Positions 1-9,500 of a stretch of DNA of 64,000 nt are shown here, piece by piece. The DNA comes from Rheinheimera pacifica (GTDB taxonomy: Bacteria; Pseudomonadota; Gammaproteobacteria; Enterobacterales; Alteromonadaceae): positions 1 through 64,000 of the forward strand of contig NZ_JANUEM010000001.1 in NCBI RefSeq assembly GCF_024809855.1, given 5' to 3'. The notes beneath the pieces were generated by a model, which saw nothing but the letters and a program-made list of their open reading frames with translations, did not search any database and was not told where the DNA came from. Made by a program: the position numbers and the translations under genes. Numbering within the stretch: the stretch's first letter is position 1; every line of letters begins with the position of its first letter.

Positions 1-79
1 TCCGAAAACCCCGCTCGACTTGCATGTGTTAGGCCTGCCGCCAGCGTTCAATCTGAGCCATGATCAAACTCTTCAATTA
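1..79 (-). rRNA. rrs: 16S ribosomal RNA, 5' end only
   Basis: Read on the minus strand, the first bases are the universally conserved 16S start (AATTGAAGAGTTTGATC, then the TGGCTCAG block) followed by the helix region leading to ACATGCAAGTCGAGC. Only about 79 nt are in the window; the gene continues past coordinate 1. The mature 5' end is placed near 78-79 by analogy with Escherichia coli and could be off by one or two bases. Confidence 0.97.
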
Positions 80-208
80 AAAGTGTTTGCTGCCATAAGG
101 CTGCTCAGTCTTACTGACTTAAAACATTTCTGTAGTAGCCACTCAACCGATAAATTTCATTTTTGTGAAATCCATCATAAGTGCCCACACAGATGATTGA
201 TTGCTTAT

Positions 209-220
209 TGTTAAAGAGCG
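209..220 (-). promoter_or_regulatory. boxA antitermination element of the rRNA leader
   Basis: On the minus strand the sequence CGCTCTTTAACA, followed by an A-rich stretch, closely matches the boxA consensus TGCTCTTTAACA. It lies about 130 nt upstream of the 16S start, downstream of all three promoters, which is the usual place for the Nus-factor loading site in rRNA leaders. Confidence 0.85.
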
Positions 221-248
221 TGCTTTGAACTCTCAAAGCGGGAGGCGT

Positions 249-276
249 ATATTACCCTTCCCAGTTTTTAAGTCAA
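249..276 (-). promoter_or_regulatory. rRNA promoter, proximal (third)
   Basis: Minus strand: -35 TTGACT (276-271), 16-nt spacer, -10 TAATAT (254-249), followed by a GC-rich discriminator. It is the closest of three tandem sigma-70 promoters to the 16S gene and all three have the same 16-nt spacer. Confidence 0.8.
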
Positions 277-370
277 GCGTGACGATGATTCTTAATACAA
301 AAACACATCGTCACACCAGACTTTTTATCGCATTTCACCGTGTTAACCACCACCGTGAAGCGAGGGCGCC

Positions 371-398
371 ATTTTAGTGATTTAAACCAGTCTGTCAA
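371..398 (-). promoter_or_regulatory. rRNA promoter, middle
   Basis: Minus strand: consensus -35 TTGACA (398-393), 16-nt spacer, -10 TAAAAT (376-371), then GGCGCCC. The GC-rich discriminator is typical of stringently controlled stable-RNA promoters (ppGpp/DksA), which is a family property and not shown here. Confidence 0.83.
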
Positions 399-478
399 GC
401 GTCTTTTTAAAAGATTTTTGCGACCCGTTTTGACTCACCTGAAGCACCCAAACCGCAGCACCCCGTGGCATGGCGCGC

Positions 479-506
479 ATTATAGGGCCTTTTAGGAGAC
501 CTGCAA
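479..506 (-). promoter_or_regulatory. rRNA promoter, distal
   Basis: Minus strand: -35 TTGCAG (506-501), 16-nt spacer, perfect -10 TATAAT (484-479) and a GCGCGCC discriminator. It is the most upstream promoter found; the stretch 80-587 otherwise contains only leader RNA. An upstream A/T-rich tract (about 520-575) could act as an UP element. Confidence 0.8.
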
Positions 507-587
507 GCGGTTATTTGAGAAAACTTGTGTTTTTAAGATCGTTCGCAGAAAAATTGCACAAAGTGGCAAAAAGGCAAACAAAACACG

Positions 588-1730
588 CTACTTTTTAGCA
601 TCCCGGATAACTACAGCAGCCTTAAGCCGGTTTTTGCCATAACTAAAAGCTTTCATAAACACGCTGTGTTCTACCGGAATGTACTGCCGTTCTGCTGCAG
701 ACAACCAGGGGATATCTTCAGTATCAGGATCATTAATATAGACAAAGTGTTCATCTACCGCACACACCACCACCCAATGCGGTGCTTTGCTTTTATCAAA
801 CTGCCAGGTACTTATTAATACAACCAACAAAGCCCCCTCCTGCAGTAACTGTTTTATCTTGCTGATACCGGGTTCAGAGCGATGTAGCACTATGCCACTT
901 TGCTCAACCTTTTGCCGGTAGGAATCATGTACCCGCTGCAAAATCGCTTTCTTTACTTCACTGCGCACAGTGTCGGTAAATAAAGGCCCCTCTTTGTTTA
1001 GGAAAATCTCCACCGCGAATCCCCGGTTATGGGCAGCTAAAGCCAAGCCCCTCGGTCCACACCCACCATGGCCTGATGTCATAAAAATAGTTGTAGCCTC
1101 ACGCCAGATATCTATTTCCAGCGCAGCAGGATCGAACTTACCGGGTTGAAAGTAGTTAAAAGCCATTAACAGGCAAGCCGGGCCGCAAGTAAAAGGGGTG
1201 GTTTGCGGGATATAGGGTACTTGCCGGTTTAAAGAGGCACTATTAAACTGAATAATCTGTTTTTGCATACAGATAGCGTCAGAATGGTCTTCATAGAAGT
1301 CATGCTTAATAGCAAATTCATGATAATTCAGTTTCTGGTACAGCTTAATTGCAGCAGTATTATCGTAGCGCACCTCTAAACGCAGTAATACACAGCATCT
1401 GGCTGCTGCGGTTTTTTCAGCATTTAGCATAAGGAACTCAGCCACTCCCTGCTTACGATAAGCAGGATCTACCGCCAGAGAATAAAGCCGCGCCAGGCTG
1501 GTGCCTCTTCTATATATAAGCAGAAAGTAACCCGCTAGCTCGCCAGCCTGTTCGGCTACCAGTAAGTCATTGCGGCTATCAGCGATAAAACGCTTAAAAC
1601 TGCGTAAACTAATACGGTCAGTTGTAAAGCACTTCTGCTCTAATGTCATTAATGCTGAAATATCTCCGGCAGTTGCATTTCTGCAGGTCAGACCGGATGA
1701 GGTGCTGTTTAATACGCTTGTTAAAGTCAT
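588..1730 (-). CDS. GNAT acetyltransferase fused to a C39-type (papain-like) peptidase domain
   Basis: A 380-residue two-domain protein. Residues about 15-150 form a GNAT domain with the acetyl-CoA loop RKQGVA and a C-terminal N-T-A-A-I-KLYQKL motif. Residues about 170-375 form a bacteriocin-peptidase-like C39 domain: catalytic Cys in TPFTCGPACL and His in APHWVVV followed by an Asp in NDPD. The ATG at 1730 is chosen over a longer frame because AAAGG lies 6 nt upstream and the longer frame adds only a hydrophobic tail. It is divergent from the RimK-like ATP-grasp gene; this pairing is known from comparative work on RimK-related amidoligases, where the products are proposed to make and modify a small peptide. 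Substrate unknown. Confidence 0.88.
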   Translation of the reverse strand: MTLTSVLNSTSSGLTCRNATAGDISALMTLEQKCFTTDRISLRSFKRFIADSRNDLLVAEQAGELAGYFLLIYRRGTSLARLYSLAVDPAYRKQGVAEFLMLNAEKTAAARCCVLLRLEVRYDNTAAIKLYQKLNYHEFAIKHDFYEDHSDAICMQKQIIQFNSASLNRQVPYIPQTTPFTCGPACLLMAFNYFQPGKFDPAALEIDIWREATTIFMTSGHGGCGPRGLALAAHNRGFAVEIFLNKEGPLFTDTVRSEVKKAILQRVHDSYRQKVEQSGIVLHRSEPGISKIKQLLQEGALLVVLISTWQFDKSKAPHWVVVCAVDEHFVYINDPDTEDIPWLSAAERQYIPVEHSVFMKAFSYGKNRLKAAVVIRDAKK

Positions 1731-1880
1731 TATTGCCTTTCGCCAATTTTTAACTAAGTTTAGGATAACAACAGCTAAACAAATGAAAAGCAAACAAGAA
1801 ATTTAACTGTTGTGGTGCAATTTTCTTCACTGTCTTTTATCTGGCATCGCAACATGCTTTGACAAACTATAGGAGTGGCA

Positions 1881-3347
1881 ATGGCCAAACTGATTATCGT
1901 AGTAGACAAAGCTCAGGACTGGGCACCTTTTCATCAGTATGATGGCGTAATGACGCTACCGGCCTATCTGAAATGGTCGGCCAAAAATAAGCAACGTACC
2001 CGGGTGATTAATTTATGCCGTCAGTCGCAATATCTGGGAAGTGGCTATTACTGTTCGTTGCTGGCAGAAGCACGTGGCCATCATGTTGTGCCTTCGGTAA
2101 GAGCTTTTAATAAATTTAACCGCCATGAAATTGCCGATATAGCAGAAGAAATTCCCGGTACTATTTTGACACAGCTAAACAAAGCCTTAGTTGATGAAAC
2201 AAACACGCAGCTTATTTTTAATATTTACTTTGGGGAAACGGAGCATAAAGCCCTGAAAAAAGTAGCCAGCTATCTGTTTGACGCCTTTTCGGTGCCGATA
2301 TTGCGTGTTGAACTACAAAAGAAAGTTAGCTGGCAGGTAAAAACACTGAAGATAGGCAGTGTGCATAAGTTGAACGAGCATGAACAAAGCTTGTTTGGCA
2401 ATACATTAGAGCGCTATAGCCATAAGATCTGGCGGGTAGAACCGACGAATCGTAAGTATAAATATGACTTGGCAGTGTTAGTTGACCCCAAAGAGAAGTT
2501 CCCGCCCTGCACACCTAAATCCCTGGAGTTGTTTAATAAGGCGGCCAAAAGAGCTGCTATGGACACCGAGCAAATTGGCGTCAGAGATATTCACCGGCTG
2601 GCGGAATTTGATGGTTTGTTTATCCGTGAAACAACAGGCGTTAACCATCATACCTTTCATATGGCATTAAAAGCCGAACGCGAAGGCTTGGCAGTAATTG
2701 ACGACCCTAACTCTATATTGCGCTGCGGTAATAAAGTTTATTTACAAACATTGTTCGAGCAGCATAAGGTGCCTATGCCCGATGGCATTATGTTGTTTAA
2801 ACAAGATGAAGATAACTTAGAGCGTGCAGCCGATACTTTGGGTTTACCATTGGTACTGAAAATTCCTGATGGCAGTTTTTCCCGTGGTGTGGTGAAAGTA
2901 AAAACCCTGACCGAACTGCGTTCGCAGCTTACTGCCCTGTTTGAACAAAGCGCAATTATTCTGGCTCAGCGTTATACCTTTACCGAGTACGATTGGCGTA
3001 TAGGAATACTAAACGGTACACCTATTTTTGCCTGTAAATATTTTATGGCACGCAACCACTGGCAAATCTATAAACATGGTAAAGCCAAAACGGAAAGTGG
3101 TGGCTTTAGTACCTGCGCTATTACAGAAGTGCCTGCGCATGTGCTGGATACCGCCATCCGTGCCTGCGCGCCGATCGGTGATAGTTTATATGGTGTAGAT
3201 ATAAAACAAGATGGCGACAAAGTATACGTTATAGAAGTAAACGATAACCCGAATATAGATGACGGTGTGGAAGATTTATATCTGGGCAATAAACTATACG
3301 ATATGCTGGTAGAAGACTTTATCCGCCGTATCGAACTAAAACGGTGA
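1881..3347 (+). CDS. RimK-family ATP-grasp ligase with N-terminal RLAN-type domain
   Basis: 488 residues. The N-terminal half is the domain found only in front of this branch of RimK-like ligases; the C-terminal half (from about residue 275) is an ATP-grasp fold with LVLKIPDGSFSRGV nucleotide-binding region and the metal-binding EVNDNPNID motif near residue 450. ATP-grasp ligases form amide bonds through an acyl-phosphate, so the product probably ligates an amino acid or peptide. The ATG at 1881 has AGGAG 5 nt upstream; the GTG at 1875 overlaps that Shine-Dalgarno and is less likely. The divergent neighbour (GNAT-C39) is its probable functional partner. It is not RimK itself, which is about 300 residues; the acceptor is unknown. 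Confidence 0.88.
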   Translation: MAKLIIVVDKAQDWAPFHQYDGVMTLPAYLKWSAKNKQRTRVINLCRQSQYLGSGYYCSLLAEARGHHVVPSVRAFNKFNRHEIADIAEEIPGTILTQLNKALVDETNTQLIFNIYFGETEHKALKKVASYLFDAFSVPILRVELQKKVSWQVKTLKIGSVHKLNEHEQSLFGNTLERYSHKIWRVEPTNRKYKYDLAVLVDPKEKFPPCTPKSLELFNKAAKRAAMDTEQIGVRDIHRLAEFDGLFIRETTGVNHHTFHMALKAEREGLAVIDDPNSILRCGNKVYLQTLFEQHKVPMPDGIMLFKQDEDNLERAADTLGLPLVLKIPDGSFSRGVVKVKTLTELRSQLTALFEQSAIILAQRYTFTEYDWRIGILNGTPIFACKYFMARNHWQIYKHGKAKTESGGFSTCAITEVPAHVLDTAIRACAPIGDSLYGVDIKQDGDKVYVIEVNDNPNIDDGVEDLYLGNKLYDMLVEDFIRRIELKR

Positions 3348-3358
3348 GTTTCAGATGC

Positions 3359-3381
3359 AAAAAAACCGGCCTCAGCCGGTT
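3359..3381 (-). terminator. Terminator of tRNA-Leu (also placed to serve the convergent ATP-grasp gene)
   Basis: Perfect 7-bp stem AACCGGC/GCCGGTT with a 4-nt loop, followed on the minus strand by seven T residues. It begins 4 nt after the tRNA 3' end. On the plus strand the tail is only GATTT, so termination of the ATP-grasp gene would be weaker. Confidence 0.88.
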
Positions 3382-3385
3382 GATT

Positions 3386-3471
3386 TGGTGCAGATGGAGA
3401 GACTCGAACTCTCACGCCTTGTGGGCACAAACACCTGAAGCTTGCGTGTCTACCAATTCCACCACATCTGC
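3386..3471 (-). tRNA. leu tRNA: tRNA-Leu (anticodon CAG)
   Basis: 86 nt including an encoded CCA. The acceptor arms GCAGATG and CATCTGC pair fully; the D region GGTGGAATTGGTAGACACGC is typical of leucine tRNAs; the anticodon stem CAAGC/GTTTG encloses loop TTCAGGT, giving anticodon CAG; a long class II variable arm follows, then the GTTCGAGTC T-loop. Decodes CUG. Confidence 0.96.
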
Positions 3472-3505
3472 GTTATGTCTTCGCTACTGCGTTAACATGG
3501 CGTGC

Positions 3506-3533
3506 AGTATAGCGACTTTATCAAACCAGTCAA
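3506..3533 (-). promoter_or_regulatory. Promoter of tRNA-Leu
   Basis: Minus strand: -35 TTGACT (3533-3528), 16-nt spacer, -10 TATACT (3511-3506), then a GC-containing discriminator about 35 nt before the tRNA 5' end. Same spacer length as the three rRNA promoters at the start of the window. Confidence 0.75.
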
Positions 3534-3593
3534 CTATGAAAACGCACAATTTCTATCGTTTTGCATCGCTCGGGCAAATACTAAGCAAGATGC

Positions 3594-4544
3594 CTAGTAT
3601 TTCGCCTTTTTCAGCAAACCAATCTCTTCTAAACGCTGCATTAAGTAGTCGTTAGAGTTAATCGGCTCCGGGTAGCGATTAGGCCTGTCGGCGCTGATGC
3701 AGCTATCCAGAGTTTTTATTACATAATCCGGGTTCGGGTGCATAAAAAACGGAATGGAATACCGTGGCTCACCTGCAGCCGCACCTGCCGGATTAACTAC
3801 CCTGTGCGTAGTAGATGGCAACACATGGTTAGTCAGGCGTTGCAGCATATCGCCGATATTCACCACTATAGTACCTTCAATCGTAGTAACCGGCAGCCAG
3901 CTGCCATCACGACGCAAAATCTCCAGCCCTGCTTCATTTGACCCCACCAGCAAAGTGATAAGGTTAATATCTTCGTGCTGGCCGGCACGAATAGACTGAG
4001 TGCTGGTATCTTTAATCGGCGGATAATGAATTGGCCGCAAAATAGAGTTGCCGTAATTCACCTTATCGGCAAAGTAACTTTGCTCCTGCCCCAGAAACAG
4101 GGCTAACGCTTCCAGCACACGATTGCCCAGCTTTTCCAGCTCAGCATAAAGCGCATAAGTGGCCTGCTGAAAACCCAGCACTTCGATTGGCCAGACATTA
4201 GGATACAAACTCGGATGTGGCGCCGGGCCATTCAGCTCACGGCCAACATGCCAGAACTCTTTTAAATCCGGGTGATTAGAGTCTTTGGCTTTTTCAACAC
4301 CAAAACCAGTGTAACCACGCGCACCGCCCTGGCCAGGTTTATGGTATTTCGCTTTAACCTCATTTGGTAAAGCGAAAAATTGCTTAATCGCTTTGTAAGT
4401 ATTTGCTACCACTTCATCTGAAATACCATGGCCGCTAATGCCGCAGAATCCAAACTCAGTGTAGGCCTTGCCAATTTCGGCAACAAAGTTATCTTTGTCG
4501 GTGGCAAACCGTCTTATATCTAACGTTGGAACTTGCTGTGTCAT
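3594..4544 (-). CDS. 2-oxoglutarate/Fe(II)-dependent oxygenase, isopenicillin-N-synthase-like
   Basis: 316 residues, the usual length for the family. The N-terminal DIOX_N domain (residues 8-120, with GFCGISGHGI) is followed by the jelly-roll core containing the iron triad: His and Asp in GQHEDIN (about residue 188) and His in THRVVNP, then the 2-oxoglutarate-binding Arg in RYSIPFF. It should hydroxylate or oxidise a small substrate in the cytoplasm. It is the last gene of a same-strand run udk-nupC-oxygenase with a 15-nt gap to nupC, so a nucleoside or nucleobase substrate is possible, but that is inference from position only. Start ATG 4544 has AGGT about 8 nt upstream. Confidence 0.88.
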   Translation of the reverse strand: MTQQVPTLDIRRFATDKDNFVAEIGKAYTEFGFCGISGHGISDEVVANTYKAIKQFFALPNEVKAKYHKPGQGGARGYTGFGVEKAKDSNHPDLKEFWHVGRELNGPAPHPSLYPNVWPIEVLGFQQATYALYAELEKLGNRVLEALALFLGQEQSYFADKVNYGNSILRPIHYPPIKDTSTQSIRAGQHEDINLITLLVGSNEAGLEILRRDGSWLPVTTIEGTIVVNIGDMLQRLTNHVLPSTTHRVVNPAGAAAGEPRYSIPFFMHPNPDYVIKTLDSCISADRPNRYPEPINSNDYLMQRLEEIGLLKKAKY

Positions 4545-4559
4545 ATAAAAGACCTGTTT

Positions 4560-5768
4560 TTAGCCTAAGGAAAAAAAGAACCCTGCAATAGCAGCGCTCA
4601 TTAAGTTAGCTAATGTTGCTGCAAGCAGGGCTTTTAAACCCAGTTCAGCAATATCAGCCCGGCGCCCCGGAGCCATACCGCCCAGGCCACCTAATAAAAT
4701 AGCAATTGAAGAAAAGTTAGCAAAACCACACAGGGCAATAGTTACTATCACCTGCGTATGAGCGCTTAACTGCTCTTTCACCTGCACAAAGTCGAGGTAT
4801 GCGACAAATTCATTAATTACCAGCTTCTGACCGATAAAACTGCCGGCAAGCCGAGCTTCATCCCAGGACACGCCAAGAATAAATGCCAGAGGCTGGAATA
4901 CATAACCGAAAATCAGCTGCAGTGTTAAATCATCTTTACCAAACCAACCACCAATGCCACCTACTATGCCGTTAACCAATGCAATTAAACCAACAAAGGC
5001 CAGCAACATAGCACCAACATTCAGTGCCAGTTGCATCCCACTGGAGGCACCTGCAGCGGCAGCATCAATAACATTCGTGTGCGGCTTGTCAGCACTGATT
5101 TCAGTTAACTCATTTTTAGGTTGCTCGGTTTCAGGCAAAATTAACTTCGCCATTAAAAACCCGCCCGGTGCAGCCATAAAGCTGGCTGCAATCAGATACT
5201 TCAATTCAATACCTAAACCGGCATAACCTGCCAGTACAGAGCCCGCAACAGACGCTAAACCACCAACCATTACGGCAAAGAGTTCAGAGCGGGTCATAGT
5301 AGGAATAAAAGGCCGTACTATTAATGGCGCCTCAGTTTGGCCAACAAAGATATTAGCTGCCGCCGACATAGACTCCGGCCTGCTGGTACCCAGCAACTTT
5401 TGTAAACCGCCACCGATAATGCGAATAACCCAAGTCATAATGCCTATGTGGTACAACACCGCAATTAATGATGAGAAGAAGATAATGATAGTCAGTACAT
5501 GGATAGCGAAAATAAAACCTTGCGAGAACCGGCCTAAATCACCGAATAGAAACAGGATACCGGCGTTGGCATAACCAATCACATTAGCTACTACCTGTGA
5601 AATGCTGTACAGCACATCCTGCCCAAAGGGCACGTACAACACAAAAGCCCCTATTGCCAACTGAATAGCAAAAGCGCCACCCACGGTGCGCCAGTTAATA
5701 CGGTTACGATTGGCTGAAGCCGCATACGCCACCAATAACAGGGCAACAATACCCACTAATCCCATCAT
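4560..5768 (-). CDS. nupC: Concentrative nucleoside transporter (NupC/CNT family)
   Basis: 402 residues and largely hydrophobic, with the CNT arrangement of N-terminal helices, a Gate domain ([12 protein letters not shown]) and a C-terminal nucleoside-binding domain ([13 protein letters not shown] and [11 protein letters not shown]). These two regions contain the Gln/Glu and Asn/Glu residues that hold nucleoside and the coupling ion in characterised members. It imports nucleosides across the inner membrane using an ion gradient (Na+ or H+ not decidable here). The uridine kinase gene ends 17 nt upstream, so uptake is coupled to phosphorylation. GGGAA precedes the first of two ATG codons by 6 nt. 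Confidence 0.93.
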   Translation of the reverse strand: MMGLVGIVALLLVAYAASANRNRINWRTVGGAFAIQLAIGAFVLYVPFGQDVLYSISQVVANVIGYANAGILFLFGDLGRFSQGFIFAIHVLTIIIFFSSLIAVLYHIGIMTWVIRIIGGGLQKLLGTSRPESMSAAANIFVGQTEAPLIVRPFIPTMTRSELFAVMVGGLASVAGSVLAGYAGLGIELKYLIAASFMAAPGGFLMAKLILPETEQPKNELTEISADKPHTNVIDAAAAGASSGMQLALNVGAMLLAFVGLIALVNGIVGGIGGWFGKDDLTLQLIFGYVFQPLAFILGVSWDEARLAGSFIGQKLVINEFVAYLDFVQVKEQLSAHTQVIVTIALCGFANFSSIAILLGGLGGMAPGRRADIAELGLKALLAATLANLMSAAIAGFFFSLG

Positions 5769-5785
5769 ACGTTATTCCCTGATTA

Positions 5786-6430
5786 TTATTCAGCCAGCAA
5801 CTGGCGGATTTTTGCTTTTATTATATCGATAGCAATCTGGTTTTTACCGCCGCGGGTAACCACCAAATCGGCATGCTGCTTGGAAGGCGCAATAAATTCG
5901 AAGAACGCCGGTCGCACAGAGTTTTCATATTGCTCAGTTACCGAACTCAAACTGCGGCCCCGGTCTTCTAAATCACGTTTTATACGCCGTAACAAGCAAA
6001 CATCCAGCGGCGTATCCATAAATACCGTAATATCAAACTGCTCTCTTAACTGCTCATCAGTCAGCAGCAAAATACCTTCAACTAAAATCACTTTTGCAGG
6101 TTGCACGGCTATAGTTTCTTCAGTACGGGTATGGTTTTTATAGCTGTATTGCGGCATTTGTATGGCTTTACCGGCACGTAGCGCACGTAAATGTGCAGCC
6201 AGTAATTCATGCTCAAAAGCTGCAGGGTGGTCATAATTCGTTAACGTGCGCTGTTCAAACGACAAATGGCTCTGATCACGGTAATACGCATCTTCCGACA
6301 AAATAGCGATACGCTCACCGCCAAGTTCAGCCACTAGTTCCTGGTATACCGTTGAAGCAAAAAGGCTTTTACCTGATGCAGAAGCACCGGCAATTGCGAT
6401 AATAGTATTTTTTCCCACTGACACGTTCAC
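5786..6430 (-). CDS. udk: Uridine kinase
   Basis: 214 residues, matching uridine/cytidine kinases (about 213). The P-loop GASASGKS is at residues 15-22, followed by the [10 protein letters not shown] and YDHPAAFEH uridine-binding segments and the lid [13 protein letters not shown]. It converts uridine or cytidine to UMP or CMP with GTP or ATP in the pyrimidine salvage pathway. It heads the operon with the nucleoside transporter. The start is uncertain: the longest frame begins with GTG at 6430 and GTG codons follow at 6424 and 6418, none with a clear Shine-Dalgarno. Confidence 0.94.
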   Translation of the reverse strand: MNVSVGKNTIIAIAGASASGKSLFASTVYQELVAELGGERIAILSEDAYYRDQSHLSFEQRTLTNYDHPAAFEHELLAAHLRALRAGKAIQMPQYSYKNHTRTEETIAVQPAKVILVEGILLLTDEQLREQFDITVFMDTPLDVCLLRRIKRDLEDRGRSLSSVTEQYENSVRPAFFEFIAPSKQHADLVVTRGGKNQIAIDIIKAKIRQLLAE

Positions 6431-6481
6431 TTTTACATAAATAAGCTGCTAATTATCGCTAATTACTACTGAATATGAAAT

Positions 6482-6516
6482 AAAAAAATCCTGCCAAGGC
6501 TAGCCTGGCAGGATTT
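6482..6516 (-). terminator. Terminator of the TonB-dependent receptor gene
   Basis: An 11-bp stem (AAATCCTGCCA against TGGCAGGATTT) capped by AGGCTAGCC, itself nearly palindromic, followed on the minus strand by TTTTTTTA. It lies 28 nt after the receptor stop codon. Confidence 0.9.
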
Positions 6517-6543
6517 CAGTAGATACTGATGTCTTAATAAAAA

Positions 6544-9500
6544 TTAGAACTCGTACTTAATACCCACTGTCATTTTCCACAGAGACGGCGTAGCTACGCG
6601 AGCCTGAGGAGATGGTTGAATAAAGCGGTTATAAGTATAAGTACCGTCAGCATTTAAACTTCCGTCAACCACCGCTGCAGTTTGCGGGAAGCGAGCTTCA
6701 TACAGCACACCCCAGTCGTCATTTAGCAGGTTAGTCAGGTTATCAATAACAAAGAAGGCTTTGGTTCTATGGCCTTGTGCAAAACCAGGCAGTTCCTGCT
6801 CAATACGCAAGTCAACCTTAGTCCACCAATCGCTTTCAAAACCATTACGCTCTGCAATGCCGCCAGAATATTTACTCAGGCCGCTGCTGTTTACGTAGTC
6901 AAAGAATGCATCTGTGTCAAATGGAGTATACACACCGGTATTTTGATCCGTCACACCACCCCAAACCACATTTGGATCATCTACACCTGTTGGCACATAC
7001 ACTAACTGACGACCAGTGAAGTAATCACCTGCTATACCAGAACCGCTGAAAGTATAGCTGTATGGACGACCTTTATTATGCGAGCCGATCAGACTAACTG
7101 TGGTTTTATAACCTTCAAACAACTCAGCAGTATAGGTTAAACGTGCAGTGAAACGGTGTGGCGTTTCGTAGTTAGATGTTGCCGGCTTCGGATCATAGAA
7201 ATCACTGCGGGCAAAGTTGTTAAGGTTAGAATACGCAACCGAACTCGTCATAGGGTTAGAGTCTTCAGCCTGAATATGAGCATACGCCAAGCTCCAGTCT
7301 AAACCGAAGTCATGACGCTTGCTAATAGACGTACTGAAAGATATCTGTTTTGCATCTGAACTCGCATTGGTAACCACTAAGTCTTCACGGCGAGAGCCTT
7401 CGCGTGAGCCATAAATAGGGCGGCCATCTGCTGCAGTACCTGTTTGAACCATAGCAATATCACGAATAATTGCTTGGTCCTGGCTACGGGTATACATCAA
7501 GTCAGCCATTACAACATAACCGCTGTCGAAGCTGTAAGTACCACCGATGGCGTATTTCCAATCTTTCGGCATTTTGAAGTCTTGATCTAATGCGTTTACA
7601 GCGCTATCGCCGCTTGCATTTGTTACACGGTCATAAATGCTTTGTGGAATGTCATACAGCGGGCGGCCAGCGCCCGATAATGGCGCAGTAAGAACATTGA
7701 TACCACTACGGTCAGTGATCTGAATTTGAGTAATACCGTCGTTCTGATAACTGTTAGCAATCCAAACATTCGGGTTGCCGCCAGTATACAGACCAACACC
7801 GCCTCGTACTTCCAGATTATCGGTAGCATTCCAGTTAAAGCCGAAACGTGGTTGTAATAAGCTTTCGCCATCAAAAGTGTTGGTATTAGAGAAACCATAA
7901 CGCCTTACAAAATTAGCATTCTCACGCGGCACGTCGTCACTGGTGTACCAGTCATAACGTAAACCAAAAGTCAGCGTTAAATCAGCATCAGCAACATAGT
8001 ACTCATCCTGAATATACGCAGTATTGATAGCATAACCAAATTCAGCAGCAGCTTCCCTTGGGTTATGAGTGCCGGCAGCATTACCATAATAAATAGTAGC
8101 AGGAGTACCAGCTCTGAATGCATCAATAGAGTTGAAACGATATTCGCCGATTGAGTGCTGAACAAACATGTTAAATACATTGTATTCTTCGAGCTCAAAA
8201 CCACCGGTGATAATATGATCACCATAGTTGTAAGTACCGGCCAATTTGAAGAACGTTGTATCATAATTCAGATCGTTTGATTGGCGAGAATCATCGACGC
8301 CGAAATATACCGTTGATTCAGCTGCACCATTAGTGGTTGTTACCCACACTTCAGGCATGCCACCAGGACCAATGTTGGCCTGAGTATTGGTCAGCTCAGA
8401 GTAGCCTAGACGAACCTCTGTGGAGAAGTTATCAGTCCAGTCAGAAAATAATTGACCAACATAAGAGCTGAACTCAGCACTGCGAGCATAATAATGATCT
8501 GAAAACTCGTACTGGTTCGAACTAGAGTCAGACTCCCGAACTGAACCACCGTCATTGTAATTGTAAGTGAAAGCTGTACGGTGTTGATCGTTGATATACC
8601 AGTCTAGTTTCAGTAAATATTTTTTATCTTCAACAGGAACTGAACTGATTGGCGCACCAACTTCATAGCCATAAACATCTCGAGCAATTTGAGCTATTTC
8701 GTCTAACTGCGATTGAGTCACACCTGCTACAGGGGTGCCCGCGTTAGAATCAGCAGGGCCACGGGTAAAGTTACTGGCACCTTCGTACTTCTCATAAGCC
8801 GCAAAGAAAAACAGTTTATCTTGAACTAACGCTCCACCAACGTTAAAGCCGTACCGCTTTTCGTTAAATGGATCAGTACTCAGTGAAGTCCCTTCTAACT
8901 TATCACCACGTAATGAGTCATTGGTGTAATCGAAGAATACAGAACCTTTAACCTCATTAGTACCAGATTTAGTTACAGCATTAATATTACAAGCAGTAAA
9001 ACCACCGTATTTTACATCAAACGGAGCAAACTCAACTGCTACCTGCTGCAACGCATCGTAAGAGAAAGGCATACGCTCGGTTGGATAACCATTGTCATTC
9101 AAACCAAAGTTATCATTCATGCGCACGCCGTCAACCGTCAAACTGTTAAAGCGTGGGCTAGCACCATTACACTGAATACCACGGGCAAAGCCAGCATCGA
9201 TATAAATACGCGGGTCAGCAGCAACAGTGTCGGCTAAATCACGGTTAATATTCGGGATAGTTTGCAAGTCTGATAAGCTAAAGTTTGCTACAGGACTTTT
9301 GCTACCGTAATTTGAATTAGTTATAGCTGAACCAGTTACCGCAATACGTTCTACACTTGGTTGTTGAATAACAACGCTAAGATTTTGCGTCTCACCTAAT
9401 GTCAGGAAAACATTGTCAATTGTTTCTGTGCGCCCTTCTGGTCCAGTAACAGTTAACAGGTATGGGCCGCCAACTTGTAAACCACGAGCCGAGAAGGTAC

